A stretch of DNA of 64,000 nt from Cohnella silvisoli (lineage in GTDB: Bacteria; Bacillota; Bacilli; Paenibacillales; Paenibacillaceae). Numbering within the stretch: the stretch's first letter is position 1; each line of letters begins with the position of its first letter. Positions 31,590 through 40,774 of this stretch are shown here, piece after piece. The translations under genes and the position numbers were made by a program. Location of the stretch: NCBI RefSeq assembly GCF_021190915.1, contig NZ_JAIOAP010000009.1:1-64000 (forward strand), read 5' to 3'. The notes beneath the pieces were generated by a model that was not told the DNA's origin, did no database searches, and worked only from the letters and a program-made list of their open reading frames with translations.

Positions 31590-32681
31590 CTATAAAAATG
31601 CCGAATATTGCTCTGCCAATTGCAGCACTTCGCTGACTTTGACGGGACGTTTAAGTCGCATCGACAGCTTCGCGGCCAGAGCCGTACGTTCCGCTTGCAA
31701 GCCGTCTTGGCCGTCAACCGGAACCGGTTTGCCGTTCAGGATGCAATCGATGAACAATTGCGTTTCTTCGATATAGGCTTCGTTATAGCGCTCAAGGAAA
31801 AAGTGCAACGGGTTGTCCTTGTACACGCCGGCGGCCGTGCTGATTTCCGCCGTGTTCGGGTGATCGTTGGCAACCGCAACATTTCCTTTGGAGCCGAATA
31901 CTTCCATCCGTTGATCGTAGCCGTATGCCGCTTGACGGCTATTATCGATGACGCCAAGCGCGCCGTTCTCGAACTTTAGCGTTACGATGGCCGTATCCAC
32001 GTCGCCGTATTCTGCGAATACGGGGTTGATCAACACGTTGCCCTGCGCGTACACCTCTTCGATTTCGCTGCCGGATACGTATCGAGCCATGTCGAAGTCG
32101 TGGATCATCATATCCATGAAAATACCGCCAGACACTTTGATGTAATCCGGATGCGGTGGGTTAGGATCGCGCGAAGTGATTTTGATAACATGCGGTTCCC
32201 CGATCGTCCCGCTCTGCACATGCTCCCGAATCCGTTTGAAGTTATGGTCGAACCGGCGGTTAAAGCCGATTTGCAGCATAACGCCTGCTTGGCGGGCAGC
32301 TTCGACCGCTTCCTCCGTCTGCCGGATGTCCATGCTGATCGGCTTCTCGCAAAAAATATGTTTGCCCGCCAGCGCGGCCTGTTTAATTAACGGCACATGC
32401 GTATCCGTCGATGCGCATATGAACACCGCGTCTATGTCCGGATTGGCGATAATGGCGCCGCTGTCCTTCATAATCGACTGAATTCCGCGCGCCACGGCCC
32501 ATTCCTCCAATTCCGGTCCCGCGAATAGATCGCTTACCGCCACAACCTCCGCCTGCTGCAGGCGAAGCAGATTGTCGGCGTGAATTTTTCCGATGCGTCC
32601 CGCGCCTATGATTCCGATTCTGATCTGTCGCTTGATGTTATTCAGCTTGAACAGCTCCTTTATGTTATCCGCAGTTGCCAT
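31590..32681 (-). CDS. iolG: inositol 2-dehydrogenase
   Basis: 363 residues, Gfo/Idh/MocA family: NAD-binding IGIIGAGRIGKIH near the N-terminus, catalytic lysine in CEKPISMD, and the C-terminal barrel with the IDH pattern SRDPNPPHPDYIKVSGGIFMD. It oxidises myo-inositol to scyllo-inosose. The ATG at 32681 overlaps the iolA stop by one base (TAATG). An internal start just after AAAGGAG at about 32655 (a CTG codon) would give a protein with the usual family N-terminus, so the first 12 residues are uncertain. Confidence 0.93.
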   Translation of the reverse strand: MATADNIKELFKLNNIKRQIRIGIIGAGRIGKIHADNLLRLQQAEVVAVSDLFAGPELEEWAVARGIQSIMKDSGAIIANPDIDAVFICASTDTHVPLIKQAALAGKHIFCEKPISMDIRQTEEAVEAARQAGVMLQIGFNRRFDHNFKRIREHVQSGTIGEPHVIKITSRDPNPPHPDYIKVSGGIFMDMMIHDFDMARYVSGSEIEEVYAQGNVLINPVFAEYGDVDTAIVTLKFENGALGVIDNSRQAAYGYDQRMEVFGSKGNVAVANDHPNTAEISTAAGVYKDNPLHFFLERYNEAYIEETQLFIDCILNGKPVPVDGQDGLQAERTALAAKLSMRLKRPVKVSEVLQLAEQYSAFL

Positions 32682-34126
32682 TACCAGCGCGCGGTCACCA
32701 TTTTCTTGCGGGTATAAAATTCAACTCCGTCGCTGCCGTTGGCATGCAAATCGCCGTAGAACGACTTCTTCCAGCCCGAGAACGGGAAAAACGCCATCGG
32801 GGCGGGAACCCCGAGATTCACGCCTAACATGCCGGCATCGATCGTTTCCCGGAATTGGCGGACGCTGCTGCCGCTTCTCGTAAACAGGCAAGCGCCATTA
32901 GCCAGCTCCGAACGGTTGGCGAGCCCTATGGCTTCCTCTAACGTTTCGACCCGCACAATGGATAATACGGGAGCGAAAATCTCGTCCTCCCATATCTTCA
33001 TGCCACTTTGTACGCCGTCGAATATCGTCGGACCCACGAAGTATCCTTCACCTGCGGCCGCCGCGTCTTTACGCCCATCCCTTACGAGCAAAGCGCCCTC
33101 TTGTTCGCCGATCTCGATATACTTGAGAGTACGATCCTTGTGTGGGCCACGGATGACGGGGCCGAGGAAAATACCTTCTTCCATTCCGTTGCCGATCGTA
33201 ATCCGATTCGCCGCCTCCACTAGCTTGCTCACGAGAATATCGCCTATTTCTCCGACGGCTACGACGACGGCGCAAGCCATGCAGCGTTCGCCGGCGGAGC
33301 CGAATGCCGCATTCACGATTTCCTTGACGGTTAAGTCCAAGTCGGCGTCCGGCATGACGATGGAGTGATTCTTAGCGCCAGCAAGCGCTTGAACCCGTTT
33401 GCCATGGGCGGATGCGGTTTTATATACATACTCCGCTACCGGCTGCGAGCCGACGAACGAGACGGCCGCGATATCCCTATGCTCAAGAATTCCGTTTACG
33501 ACGTCGCGTGCGCCATGAACGATATTGAACACCCCGTCGGGCAATCCCGCTTCCTTGAAAAGCTCCGCGAGGCGGTTCGCCAGCAAGGGCGTACGCTCCG
33601 AAGGTTTAAGCACGAACGTGTTGCCGCAGGCGATGGCTAGCGGGAACATCCAGCAAGGCACCATCATCGGGAAGTTAAAAGGCGTAATGCCCGCCACGAC
33701 ACCGATCGGATACCGGTACATTCCGGATTCCAGGTTCGAAGCGATATCCGGCAGCTGCTTGCCCATCATGAGCGAAGGGGCTCCTGCGGCGAATTCGACG
33801 CACTCGATGCCGCGCTGTACTTCGCCGTACGCTTCACCGTAGCTTTTGCCATTTTCCAGCGTGACCAGCTTTGCGAGCTCTTCCCAATTGTCCACCAGCA
33901 GCTGCTGGTATTTGAACATGACCCGGGCTCGGCGCGGCACCGGCGTGGTGCTCCAGGTTTTGAATGCCGTGTTGGCCGATTGAACCGCACGGTCTACGTC
34001 TTCCTTGGTAGAGAGCGGGACGTAAGCCAAGACTTCCTCCGTTGCCGGATTGTACACTTCTTCGGTTGCGGACGATGCGGATTCGACCCAAGTTCCGCCG
34101 ATCCAATTTTTCAACAATTGCGTCAT
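32681..34126 (-). CDS. iolA: methylmalonate-semialdehyde dehydrogenase (CoA-acylating)
   Basis: About 481 residues from the methionine of [11 protein letters not shown]. The frame is open to 34207, but that would overlap iolC, and AGGGGG is about 10 bases before the inner ATG. Aldehyde-dehydrogenase motifs are [25 protein letters not shown] and the catalytic cysteine in [11 protein letters not shown]. It turns malonate semialdehyde into acetyl-CoA and CO2, the last step of inositol breakdown. Second-to-last large enzyme of iolDECAGB. Confidence 0.95.
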   Translation of the reverse strand: MTQLLKNWIGGTWVESASSATEEVYNPATEEVLAYVPLSTKEDVDRAVQSANTAFKTWSTTPVPRRARVMFKYQQLLVDNWEELAKLVTLENGKSYGEAYGEVQRGIECVEFAAGAPSLMMGKQLPDIASNLESGMYRYPIGVVAGITPFNFPMMVPCWMFPLAIACGNTFVLKPSERTPLLANRLAELFKEAGLPDGVFNIVHGARDVVNGILEHRDIAAVSFVGSQPVAEYVYKTASAHGKRVQALAGAKNHSIVMPDADLDLTVKEIVNAAFGSAGERCMACAVVVAVGEIGDILVSKLVEAANRITIGNGMEEGIFLGPVIRGPHKDRTLKYIEIGEQEGALLVRDGRKDAAAAGEGYFVGPTIFDGVQSGMKIWEDEIFAPVLSIVRVETLEEAIGLANRSELANGACLFTRSGSSVRQFRETIDAGMLGVNLGVPAPMAFFPFSGWKKSFYGDLHANGSDGVEFYTRKKMVTARW

Positions 34127-34139
34127 GCTTGAATTCCCC

Positions 34140-35144
34140 CTAGATGATTTTACCGCTGTTGCAGCTTTCGATATAATCGAGCACTTGATTGATGGTCGGC
34201 ATTGCATCGGAGCAGCTATGGCTGGAAATCACGATACTTGCGGACGCGCTGCCGAATTCCATGCTTTTCTCGAGCGTCCAGCCTTGCATGATCCCGTACA
34301 GAAACCCGGAGGCGTAAGAGTCTCCCGCGCCGAACGTCTTGACTACTTTTGCCGGGAAACTCTTGGCCTTATGGCTTGCACCATCATCCGTATATGCAAT
34401 AGAGCCTTCCTTACCATGCTTGATAACGACGATTTTGGCCGAGTAATCGAACCATCTGGCTGCGGTTACGTCATCGTTATGGTCCGGATTATGCTCGAAC
34501 GCTTCCATCATGTCGAATTCTTCGCGCGTCCCTAAAATGATGTCGCATTTCTCTGCGGCAAGATTGTAATAAACGGCCGTTTCCTCTTCGGAAGTCCATG
34601 TATAGGGACGGTAGTCCAGATCGAATACGATGATGGCACCATGCTTCTTGGCGTAATGCAGCGCTTGAAACACCGCTTCCCGCGAAGGACTTTTCGCTAA
34701 AGCCGTTCCGGAAATCAGAAACATTTTCGCCTGCGCGATCAAGTCTTCGCTAACTTCGCCCGCCGTAAGCTTGAGATCGGCGACATTATCGCGATACATG
34801 AGAATGCTGCAATCGGTCGGGCTCTTAATCTCCGTAAAAGCGAGTCCCGTCACCGCGCCTGAACGGTCGATCACGACGTTCTCGGCACCGATACCGTTGC
34901 GTTGCAAGTAATCGGCGATGAATCTTCCCATCTGATCGTTGGCGATCTTGCCGATGAAGGCGGTTTTCTGCCCCAAGCGGGACATTCCGATCGTAATATT
35001 GGCGGGAGAGCCGCCGACATACTTGGTGAAGGTCATTGTTTCTTCCATCGGCCGATTGATTTCATTGGCGTTCAAGTCTATGCAAAGCCTGCCAATAGCG
35101 ACGAAATCCAGCGGTTTATCTTTTGAAAAGGAGACATAGGTCAT
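34140..35144 (-). CDS. iolC: 5-dehydro-2-deoxygluconokinase
   Basis: 334 residues, PfkB/ribokinase family: [20 protein letters not shown] at the N-terminus is IolC-like, and the catalytic motif is [16 protein letters not shown]. It phosphorylates 2-deoxy-5-keto-gluconate with ATP. There is no fused aldolase domain. The following IolJ aldolase of the Bacillus pathway is not encoded in this operon, so a general class II aldolase elsewhere must take that role. It is 12 bp after the iolE stop. Confidence 0.95.
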   Translation of the reverse strand: MTYVSFSKDKPLDFVAIGRLCIDLNANEINRPMEETMTFTKYVGGSPANITIGMSRLGQKTAFIGKIANDQMGRFIADYLQRNGIGAENVVIDRSGAVTGLAFTEIKSPTDCSILMYRDNVADLKLTAGEVSEDLIAQAKMFLISGTALAKSPSREAVFQALHYAKKHGAIIVFDLDYRPYTWTSEEETAVYYNLAAEKCDIILGTREEFDMMEAFEHNPDHNDDVTAARWFDYSAKIVVIKHGKEGSIAYTDDGASHKAKSFPAKVVKTFGAGDSYASGFLYGIMQGWTLEKSMEFGSASASIVISSHSCSDAMPTINQVLDYIESCNSGKII

Positions 35145-35156
35145 TGCGCTCGTCGC

Positions 35157-36062
35157 CTACTTTCTGTCGGGAATGAGAGAATCGATGTAAAGGAGAGCTT
35201 TCTTGGCATATTCGTATGCCGGATGTTCCGCGGGGTCCTGTTCCCCCTCCAAGATCGCCCAGCCGTTGTAATTCCTTCTCATGAGCTCGTTAATAATCGG
35301 TCCGAAATCAATACAGCCGTCACCCGGTACCGTGAACACGCCTTTGCGGATGCAGGTCACGAAATCCGCTTTCTCGGCACGGGCTTCTTCCAACACCTGC
35401 GGGCGAATATCTTTAAGATGAACGTATGCTATGCGATCATAATGCTTCTTGAGGACGGTCAGCGGGTCGGCTCCACCGTAATAAGCATGCCCCGTATCGA
35501 ACAGCAAATAGACCAGTTCCGGGTCGGTCAACTCCATTAGGCGATCGATTTCCTCGGGCTGCTCCACCGCTGTGCCTCCGTGATGATGGTAGGTTAATTT
35601 CAACCCATGCTCCTTGGCGATGGCGCCAGCGGCGTTAAGCCCTTTAGCCAAGCACTGCCACTCTGCCTCGCTTAACCGCAGCACCTCTTTTTCGTTCGGG
35701 GTGCGGCGCGGGTCGAAATGCAGCGATCCCCCAACCTCGCATGTGCTGATGACCGTGCTTCCCATTTCCTTCAGAAATTGCGCATGCTTGCGATAGGCGT
35801 TAAGTTCATCTTCGAGGTAAGCCGGATCGGAAAATAATACGGATTTCCACTGCGACGTAAGGCGGATGCCGCGTTTGGCTAATTCGTTCTTGAGGATTTC
35901 TGGATCAGTTGGATATTTACGTCCCATCTCCGTTCCCGTCAATCCAAGCGCTTGAATATCGTCGACAATGCGCTCGAAGGTTGTATCCTCCCCGTGCTCC
36001 TTGACGTCTTCTCCGACCCAATTGATCGGATGGATGCCAAGTTGAAAAGGCAGCTTATTCAT
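35157..36062 (-). CDS. iolE: inosose (2-keto-myo-inositol) dehydratase
   Basis: 301 residues from ATG 36062 (MNKLPFQLGIHPINWVGED), preferred since GGAGGAGAG is upstream. It is a xylose-isomerase-like TIM barrel with metal ligands in LTYHHHGGTAVE, LLFDTGHAYYGG and YVHLKDIRPQV. It dehydrates scyllo-inosose to the trione substrate of IolD. It lies 21 bp after the iolD stop. The metal and catalytic residues are all present. Confidence 0.94.
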   Translation of the reverse strand: MNKLPFQLGIHPINWVGEDVKEHGEDTTFERIVDDIQALGLTGTEMGRKYPTDPEILKNELAKRGIRLTSQWKSVLFSDPAYLEDELNAYRKHAQFLKEMGSTVISTCEVGGSLHFDPRRTPNEKEVLRLSEAEWQCLAKGLNAAGAIAKEHGLKLTYHHHGGTAVEQPEEIDRLMELTDPELVYLLFDTGHAYYGGADPLTVLKKHYDRIAYVHLKDIRPQVLEEARAEKADFVTCIRKGVFTVPGDGCIDFGPIINELMRRNYNGWAILEGEQDPAEHPAYEYAKKALLYIDSLIPDRK

Positions 36063-36083
36063 GAGCAATCTCTCCTCCATCGT

Positions 36084-37949
36084 TTACAAGAGTTTGACGT
36101 TTCGGATACGTTCATTCATCTCTTCGCTTGCTTTGGTCACCTTGTCGCTGACGGATACTTCGGGAACTCCGACGTTCCACCAAGACTCGTAGCCGACCGT
36201 ACCTGTACCCGGCAAGACGGGAATTTCGATAAGCGTTGTGACCGTTTCCCGCTTCGCCTTGTTTAGTGCATCCTTTAACTCCAGCGCGTTATTGGCTTTG
36301 TAGGATTTAGCCCCAAGGCTGCGTGCGTGAGCCGAGAAATCGATCGGCATGTAATTGCCGGTGAGCTTGCCCGTCTCGGGGGAGCGGAAGCGGAATTCGT
36401 TGCCGAACCCGTCGCTGCCATGGCCTCTTTGCAAATTGTGAATACACTGGAAGCCGTGGTTATCGAACAACAAAACCGTGATTTTCCGTCCCTCTTGCAA
36501 GCTTGTAACTAACTCGGAATGAAGCATCAGGTAACTTCCGTCACCGACGACCGCATATACTTCGCGATCAGGCTCGGCTAGGGCGGCCCCGAAAGCGCCG
36601 GCAATTTCATATCCCATGCAGGAAAACCCGTATTCCATGTGGTAGGTTTTCGGCTCCGCCGGTCTCCACAGCCGATGCAGGTCACCGGGAAGGCTTCCGG
36701 CCGCGCATACGATAATCGACGAAGGATCAAGCGACTCTTGGATAACGCCGAGCGCACGAGTTTGCGCGAAGCCAGCTTCATTTTCCGCGGCGTAAAGGCG
36801 ATCAACCTCTCGATCCCACTCCTGCTTCAGCGTTTGAATGTCGGACAAATCGTATCCGCTCCGGTACTGATCTGCCTCAAGAGCGGCATGAAGGGATAGC
36901 AGTCCCTCTCTGGCATCGGCAGTAATCGCGGCACCATTCAGCTTGAACGAATCGAAACCGCTGACGTTAATGTTGATAAACTGGACGTCCGGGTTGCCGA
37001 AGGCGGATTTGGACGATGTCGTGAAATCGGAATAACGGGTGCCGACGCCGATTATGAGGTCCGCCTCACGGGCCAACCGATTGGCTGCCAAAGTACCGGT
37101 CACGCCGACAGCTCCTGTATTAAGCGGATGGTTCCACGGCAAGGCGCTTTTGCCGGCTTGAGTTTCCGCCACCGGAATATGGAATGTCTCCGCGAATGCT
37201 GTAAGCTCCCTTGTCGCGGAAGAGTAAAGGACGCCTCCACCGGCGATAATAAGCGGCTTCTTCTTGATGTTCATCAATTGGACAGCGCGTTGAATGGCAT
37301 CCATTGATGGCGGTTTCCGATCGATATAGTGAACCTTGCGATCAAAGAACGCTGCCGGATAGTCGTAGGCTTCCGCCTGCACGTCCTGAGGAAGAGCGAG
37401 CGTTACGGCTCCCGTTTCAGCAGGATCCGTAAGCACCCGAATGGCTTGAACGGCGGCAGTCATCAATTGTTCCGGCCTGACGATGCGATCCCAATATTTG
37501 CTTACGGGCTTGAAGGGTTCGTTGGCGGAAACCGTATAATCGCTTGCCACCTCAAGCTGTTGAAGCACCGGGTCGGGCTGTCTGCTCGCGAAATTGTCGC
37601 TCGGCAGCAGAAGAACCGGGATACGGTTCACCGTTGCGGTAGCCGCGGCGGTAATCATGTTCAAGGCCCCCGGGCCGATTGATGATGTGCAAGCATAGAT
37701 CTGATGTCGGTTGCTTTGCTTAGCGAAGGCGGCTGCGGCATGAACCATGCCTTGTTCGTTCTTTCCTTGAATGTAGGCGAGGTCTCCGGCGCTATTTTCA
37801 AGGGCTTCTCCTATACCCGTCACATTGCCGTGACCGAAAATACCCATGACGCCTTTGACGAATTTAATCTCCTTGCCGTCAACGGAAACGTATTGATTGT
37901 CGAGGAAACGCAGCAGAGCTTGCGCCATCGTAAGTCGAATCGTGCTCAT
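36084..37949 (-). CDS. iolD: 3D-(3,5/4)-trihydroxycyclohexane-1,2-dione hydrolase
   Basis: 621 residues, a thiamine-diphosphate enzyme of the acetolactate-synthase fold. N-terminal [16 protein letters not shown] carries the activating region, and the C-terminal ThDP site is [13 protein letters not shown], closing with [14 protein letters not shown]. It opens the inositol-derived ring to 5-deoxy-glucuronate. It is first in the iolDECAGB-lacI operon with AAAGGAGATT 7 bases before the ATG. The promoter directly upstream contains several operator-like repeats. Confidence 0.95.
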   Translation of the reverse strand: MSTIRLTMAQALLRFLDNQYVSVDGKEIKFVKGVMGIFGHGNVTGIGEALENSAGDLAYIQGKNEQGMVHAAAAFAKQSNRHQIYACTSSIGPGALNMITAAATATVNRIPVLLLPSDNFASRQPDPVLQQLEVASDYTVSANEPFKPVSKYWDRIVRPEQLMTAAVQAIRVLTDPAETGAVTLALPQDVQAEAYDYPAAFFDRKVHYIDRKPPSMDAIQRAVQLMNIKKKPLIIAGGGVLYSSATRELTAFAETFHIPVAETQAGKSALPWNHPLNTGAVGVTGTLAANRLAREADLIIGVGTRYSDFTTSSKSAFGNPDVQFININVSGFDSFKLNGAAITADAREGLLSLHAALEADQYRSGYDLSDIQTLKQEWDREVDRLYAAENEAGFAQTRALGVIQESLDPSSIIVCAAGSLPGDLHRLWRPAEPKTYHMEYGFSCMGYEIAGAFGAALAEPDREVYAVVGDGSYLMLHSELVTSLQEGRKITVLLFDNHGFQCIHNLQRGHGSDGFGNEFRFRSPETGKLTGNYMPIDFSAHARSLGAKSYKANNALELKDALNKAKRETVTTLIEIPVLPGTGTVGYESWWNVGVPEVSVSDKVTKASEEMNERIRNVKLL

Positions 37950-37973
37950 CCGGTTTAATCTCCTTTGGATAGG

Positions 37974-38051
37974 TTAAGCGGGTTAAGCGCTATACCTATC
38001 ATTAAATAAATGGCGCTTAATATGCTTTCAACATAAGATTAAGCGCTATAT
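37974..38051 (-). promoter_or_regulatory. iol operon promoter with multiple operator copies
   Basis: On the minus strand TTGAAA (complement of 38026-38031) and TATTTA (complement of 38003-38008) are 17 bp apart. TTAAGCGC occurs at 37983-37990 and 38039-38046 and inverted at 38013-38020. TTAAGCGCTATA is an exact 12-mer at 37983-37994 and 38039-38050, and a further partial copy is at 37974-37980. One copy falls in the spacer and one at the start point, as expected for repression by the LacI protein encoded at the operon's end. Confidence 0.6.
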
Positions 38052-38268
38052 CCGATTTTACTGAATTTGATTTCATTTCACAACTGGTTTTTGTATTTTA
38101 TTTCAATTGCCCTAACCGATATTGTAATGAGCATCTGACTTGAAGAATGGAATAGCTCATAATGCTATTGGTGCCAAAACAGTTGTTTAAGCCGTTTCCG
38201 CGTCGTTGGAACTTTAGCCCGCTCTGGCCGGGTTAATTGCACCAAGAAATCTATTTTGATTACATCCA

Positions 38269-38285
38269 TTGACAGGAATATTCCT
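38269..38285 (+). promoter_or_regulatory. former promoter and palindrome of the hydrolase pseudogene
   Basis: TTGACA at 38269-38274 is followed at once by the 12-bp palindrome AGGAATATTCCT (38274-38285), in the place of a spacer operator. AAAGGAG at 38338-38344 precedes the ruined gene's ATG. The region 38052-38268 holds nothing else I recognise. Confidence 0.35.
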
Positions 38286-38349
38286 TTTTGGGTACGTTTA
38301 GACCATAAATATAACAACTTTTAGCACATTTTATTTAAAGGAGATTTCC

Positions 38350-39093
38350 ATGGATAAAGTAGTCTCAGAAGACGGCACCTCCATTGCTTACGATAAGGCA
38401 GGAAAGGGATCGGCGATTAGGCCTTATTCGTTGCCTTGATGCCGCTCATGCCTGCGTGGTCCAAGTTAAAGGCTGTTGCGCATACGCTCCCTTACGATAC
38501 GATCCTTACATTAGACAATATGGCTATCAAGTTAGCTCAGGTGGACGGGAATCGAATGATCAGGCTACAAACGTATACAGTTGCCCAAGAACATCGAGAC
38601 CGCTTACTAGATTTAACGGCAGGATTTGCCGCTATCTCATCACAAATGTCATTTTTCACAGGGATAACGGCAGCGATTGCCGTTATCGATCCAATTATGC
38701 CTCGAAATCATTAAGAATTCCTTGAATAACGGCAATTATTGCCGCTATGAGTATGGGAAAGGGCAACGGTGATATAACGGCAGGATTTGCCGCTATATCA
38801 AATCACTTCGATTAATTCTTACTGCATGATAACTGAGTTCGTAGCACCCTGAGTTAACTTGATAGCCGGGTTAGACAATCAGAGAGGCAAATCTCTGTCA
38901 GCCAATCGGTGGTCCTCTGATCGCTGTACCCACGCTCGTTGCGGTTGGCGGGAAAAGCCCGGCATGGATGCGAAACGCCATGCAAACGCTTGCGAGTGTG
39001 CTTCCCAATGCAAAGCATCAAACTTTGGAAGGTCAGACACACATTGTAAAACCGGATGCTTTAGCTCCGATGCTAGTTGAGTTTTTTGGTTAA
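38350..39093 (+). pseudogene. alpha/beta hydrolase, broken and interrupted by repeats
   Basis: Three pieces of one hydrolase family are visible. The start, MDKVVSEDGTSIAYDKAGKG, is at 38350 and stops at 38439. A middle piece, MPAWSKLKAVAHTLPYD, is in another frame near 38448. The C-terminal part, VPTLVAVGGKSPAWMRNAM, ends with the catalytic histidine segment LEGQTHIVKPDALAPMLVEFFG and a stop at 39093. The nucleophile elbow (G-x-S-x-G) is missing. Between the middle and final pieces lies a cluster of four hairpin repeats (38614-38799). The gene is dead, with deletion, frameshift and insertion. Confidence 0.8.
38614..38799. repeat. four dispersed hairpin repeats (ATAACGGCA / TTGCCGYTAT)
   Basis: Four palindromic units share the arms TAACGGCA and TTGCCG(C/T)TA with a loop of a few bases: 38614-38634, 38663-38687, 38726-38748 and 38771-38799. 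The first and fourth share the same loop (GGAT), and the others differ by one to three bases. The spacers are unrelated and 28-38 bp long. They lie inside the hydrolase pseudogene. They look like a family of small mobile or REP-like palindromes rather than a CRISPR array. Confidence 0.7.
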
Positions 39094-39146
39094 ATGTTAG
39101 GTTAGACGGTTACAAGTTTAGCTATTAAAACGGAGGTAGGTGCCTT

Positions 39147-39593
39147 ATGAAATTTCGTGCAGTCATTGAACTCGGAGGTAAAACTGCTACAGGTATTCAA
39201 GTTCCTGAGGAGGTCATTGCGAGCCTCGGGGCAAGCAAACGTCCGCCGGTTCTCGTCACGATAGGAGGCTACTCCTATCGCAGTACCGTGGCGCCTATGG
39301 GCGGGCGGTTTATGATCCCACTCAGCGCTGAACACCGTGCAGGTTCTGGTGTAGCCGCTGGTGACGAAGTGGACGTAGATATCGAACTTGATACCGAGCC
39401 TCGCGAGATTGCCGTGCCATCAGACTTCTCGGAAGTGCTTGAGCGTAATGCGGATGCAAAAATGTTTTTCGACGGGCTGTCCTACAGCAACAAAAAGCGT
39501 TTTGTAATCTCGATCGAGGAAGCCAAAACTGCCGAAACTCGGGAGAAGCGGATTGCCAAAGCAATTAGCATGTTGAATGAGGGCCAAGTATAA
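39147..39593 (+). CDS. DUF1905/YdeI-family protein
   Basis: 148 residues. The N-terminal KFRAVIELGGKTATGIQVPE to PLSAEHRAGSGVAAGDEV is the DUF1905 beta-barrel. The C-terminal SYSNKKRFVISIEEAKTAETREKRIAKAI is the YdeI/OmpD-associated helical segment, a region annotated in some proteins as bacteriocin protection. It has no signal peptide and is cytoplasmic. Function is uncertain. AACGGAGGTAGGTG precedes the ATG. It stands alone between the hydrolase pseudogene and a methyltransferase gene. Confidence 0.88.
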   Translation: MKFRAVIELGGKTATGIQVPEEVIASLGASKRPPVLVTIGGYSYRSTVAPMGGRFMIPLSAEHRAGSGVAAGDEVDVDIELDTEPREIAVPSDFSEVLERNADAKMFFDGLSYSNKKRFVISIEEAKTAETREKRIAKAISMLNEGQV

Positions 39594-39687
39594 CAGCACG
39601 TGAAAAGGAACCGGAGATGCGTAAGCAACTGTTTCTAGACATATGCAGCAAAAAATGATTTGTACATTGAAGAGGTAGGTAACGGCT

Positions 39688-40437
39688 ATGAACGAGTTAG
39701 AATATAAAAATTTTTACGAACGCGTTGGAAAATTAAACGGATGGGACTTTAGCAAAGTAAAATGTATATCCGAAGGAGTAAAATGGAGTTTTTACTATGA
39801 AGTTACCCAAAGATGCAGGAAATCCGACCTTTTGCTGGATATAGGTACCGGCGGAGGGGAAGCTTTATTATCGATAGCAGGGTCGGCTTTACTATTAGTG
39901 GGTATTGACGATTCAGTTGGAATGATCCAAACCGCAAATGCTAATTTATATAAATCAAAGAAATCGAATGTACGTTTTTTGCAAATGAATGCTGATAAAA
40001 TCGATTTCCCTGAGAACTTTTTTAGTATCGTATCTAATCGGCATTGCCCCTTTAACACGAATGAAGCAGCTAGAGTATTAGAGCAAAATGGTTTTTTTCT
40101 TACGCAACAAGTAAGTGAAGATGATAAATTCAACATCAAACAAGTTTTTGGAAGAGGTCAGTCATCGGGTTTGCGGGACGGGACATTAAAAAATAAATTT
40201 ATTTCGGAATTAAATGAGTCGGGGTTTAGCGATATCCAATCATTCGAATTTGATGCCAAGGAATACTACAAAACATACGAGGATCTAGTGTTTCTGTTAA
40301 AACACACTCCGATCATTCCGAACTTCGGCAAAAGCGATGATGACTTTGCTTTACTTGATAAATTCATCGAAGAAAACCGAACCAGTAAGGGGATAATGAC
40401 CAATTCCAAACGTTTCATGATAATTGCGAGAAAATAA
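39688..40437 (+). CDS. class I SAM-dependent methyltransferase
   Basis: 249 residues. Motif I is LLLDIGTGGGEALLS, followed by an acidic strand LLVGIDDSVGMI and the substrate region FSIVSNRHCPFNTNEAARVL. It is a small-molecule or tRNA-type methyltransferase fold, with the target unknown. The gene is clearly AT-richer than its neighbours (many AAA, TTT and TTA codons), suggesting acquisition by transfer. GAAGAGGTAGG lies 13 bases upstream of the ATG. There is no partner gene on either side. Confidence 0.88.
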   Translation: MNELEYKNFYERVGKLNGWDFSKVKCISEGVKWSFYYEVTQRCRKSDLLLDIGTGGGEALLSIAGSALLLVGIDDSVGMIQTANANLYKSKKSNVRFLQMNADKIDFPENFFSIVSNRHCPFNTNEAARVLEQNGFFLTQQVSEDDKFNIKQVFGRGQSSGLRDGTLKNKFISELNESGFSDIQSFEFDAKEYYKTYEDLVFLLKHTPIIPNFGKSDDDFALLDKFIEENRTSKGIMTNSKRFMIIARK

Positions 40438-40487
40438 AAGAGGAAGCAGGTAAGGACACTCCATTCTGAATCCTTAACGGAGCTAGT

Positions 40488-40662
40488 GGGAATTCCTCCA
40501 TCTAGTTTTCAATTTTTTTCTGTCTTCGGCAAACTAAGAGGAATTCCTCACACTATTTTGTACCCCTTAGCCTGTAATGGGCCATTTCGAGAGAATTAGA
40601 CGGACATTTTCCAGTTAGTCTTACAAAACAAGATATTAAGTGAAACTAGATGGAGTTTTTCC
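40488..40662. repeat. small inverted-repeat element, MITE-like
   Basis: CTCCATCTAGTTT at 40496-40508 is repeated in inverted form as AAACTAGATGGAG at 40643-40655, with partly matching flanks (GGGAATTC / TTTTTCC). The interior has GAGGAATTCCTC near 40530 and no gene. A 175-bp unit with terminal inverted repeats and no coding capacity fits a miniature element, but no target duplication was found. The rest of 40438-40722 holds nothing else. Confidence 0.4.
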
Positions 40663-40722
40663 AATAAAATGCCTGCCAGAGGTACATCGATGTGAGATGG
40701 CGTTGATATAGGAGTTACAAAA

Positions 40723-40765
40723 AAACGTGGATAACATCCCTTTACGGGTCATGTTATCCACGTTT
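40723..40765 (-). terminator. terminator of the Gfo/Idh-AraC-Gfo/Idh operon
   Basis: AAACGTGGATAACAT (40723-40737) pairs perfectly with ATGTTATCCACGTTT (40751-40765), 10 bp past the stop codon on the minus strand and followed there by a T-rich run. Confidence 0.85.
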
Positions 40766-40774
40766 GAGTTTGAT

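Noticed and set aside
38436..38714. 92-codon open frame as a new gene
   Set aside because: Its first part matches the middle of the hydrolase family and the rest is repeat sequence, so it is pseudogene debris.
38614..38799. CRISPR array
   Set aside because: Repeats are short palindromes with irregular spacing and variable arms, and no cas genes are present.
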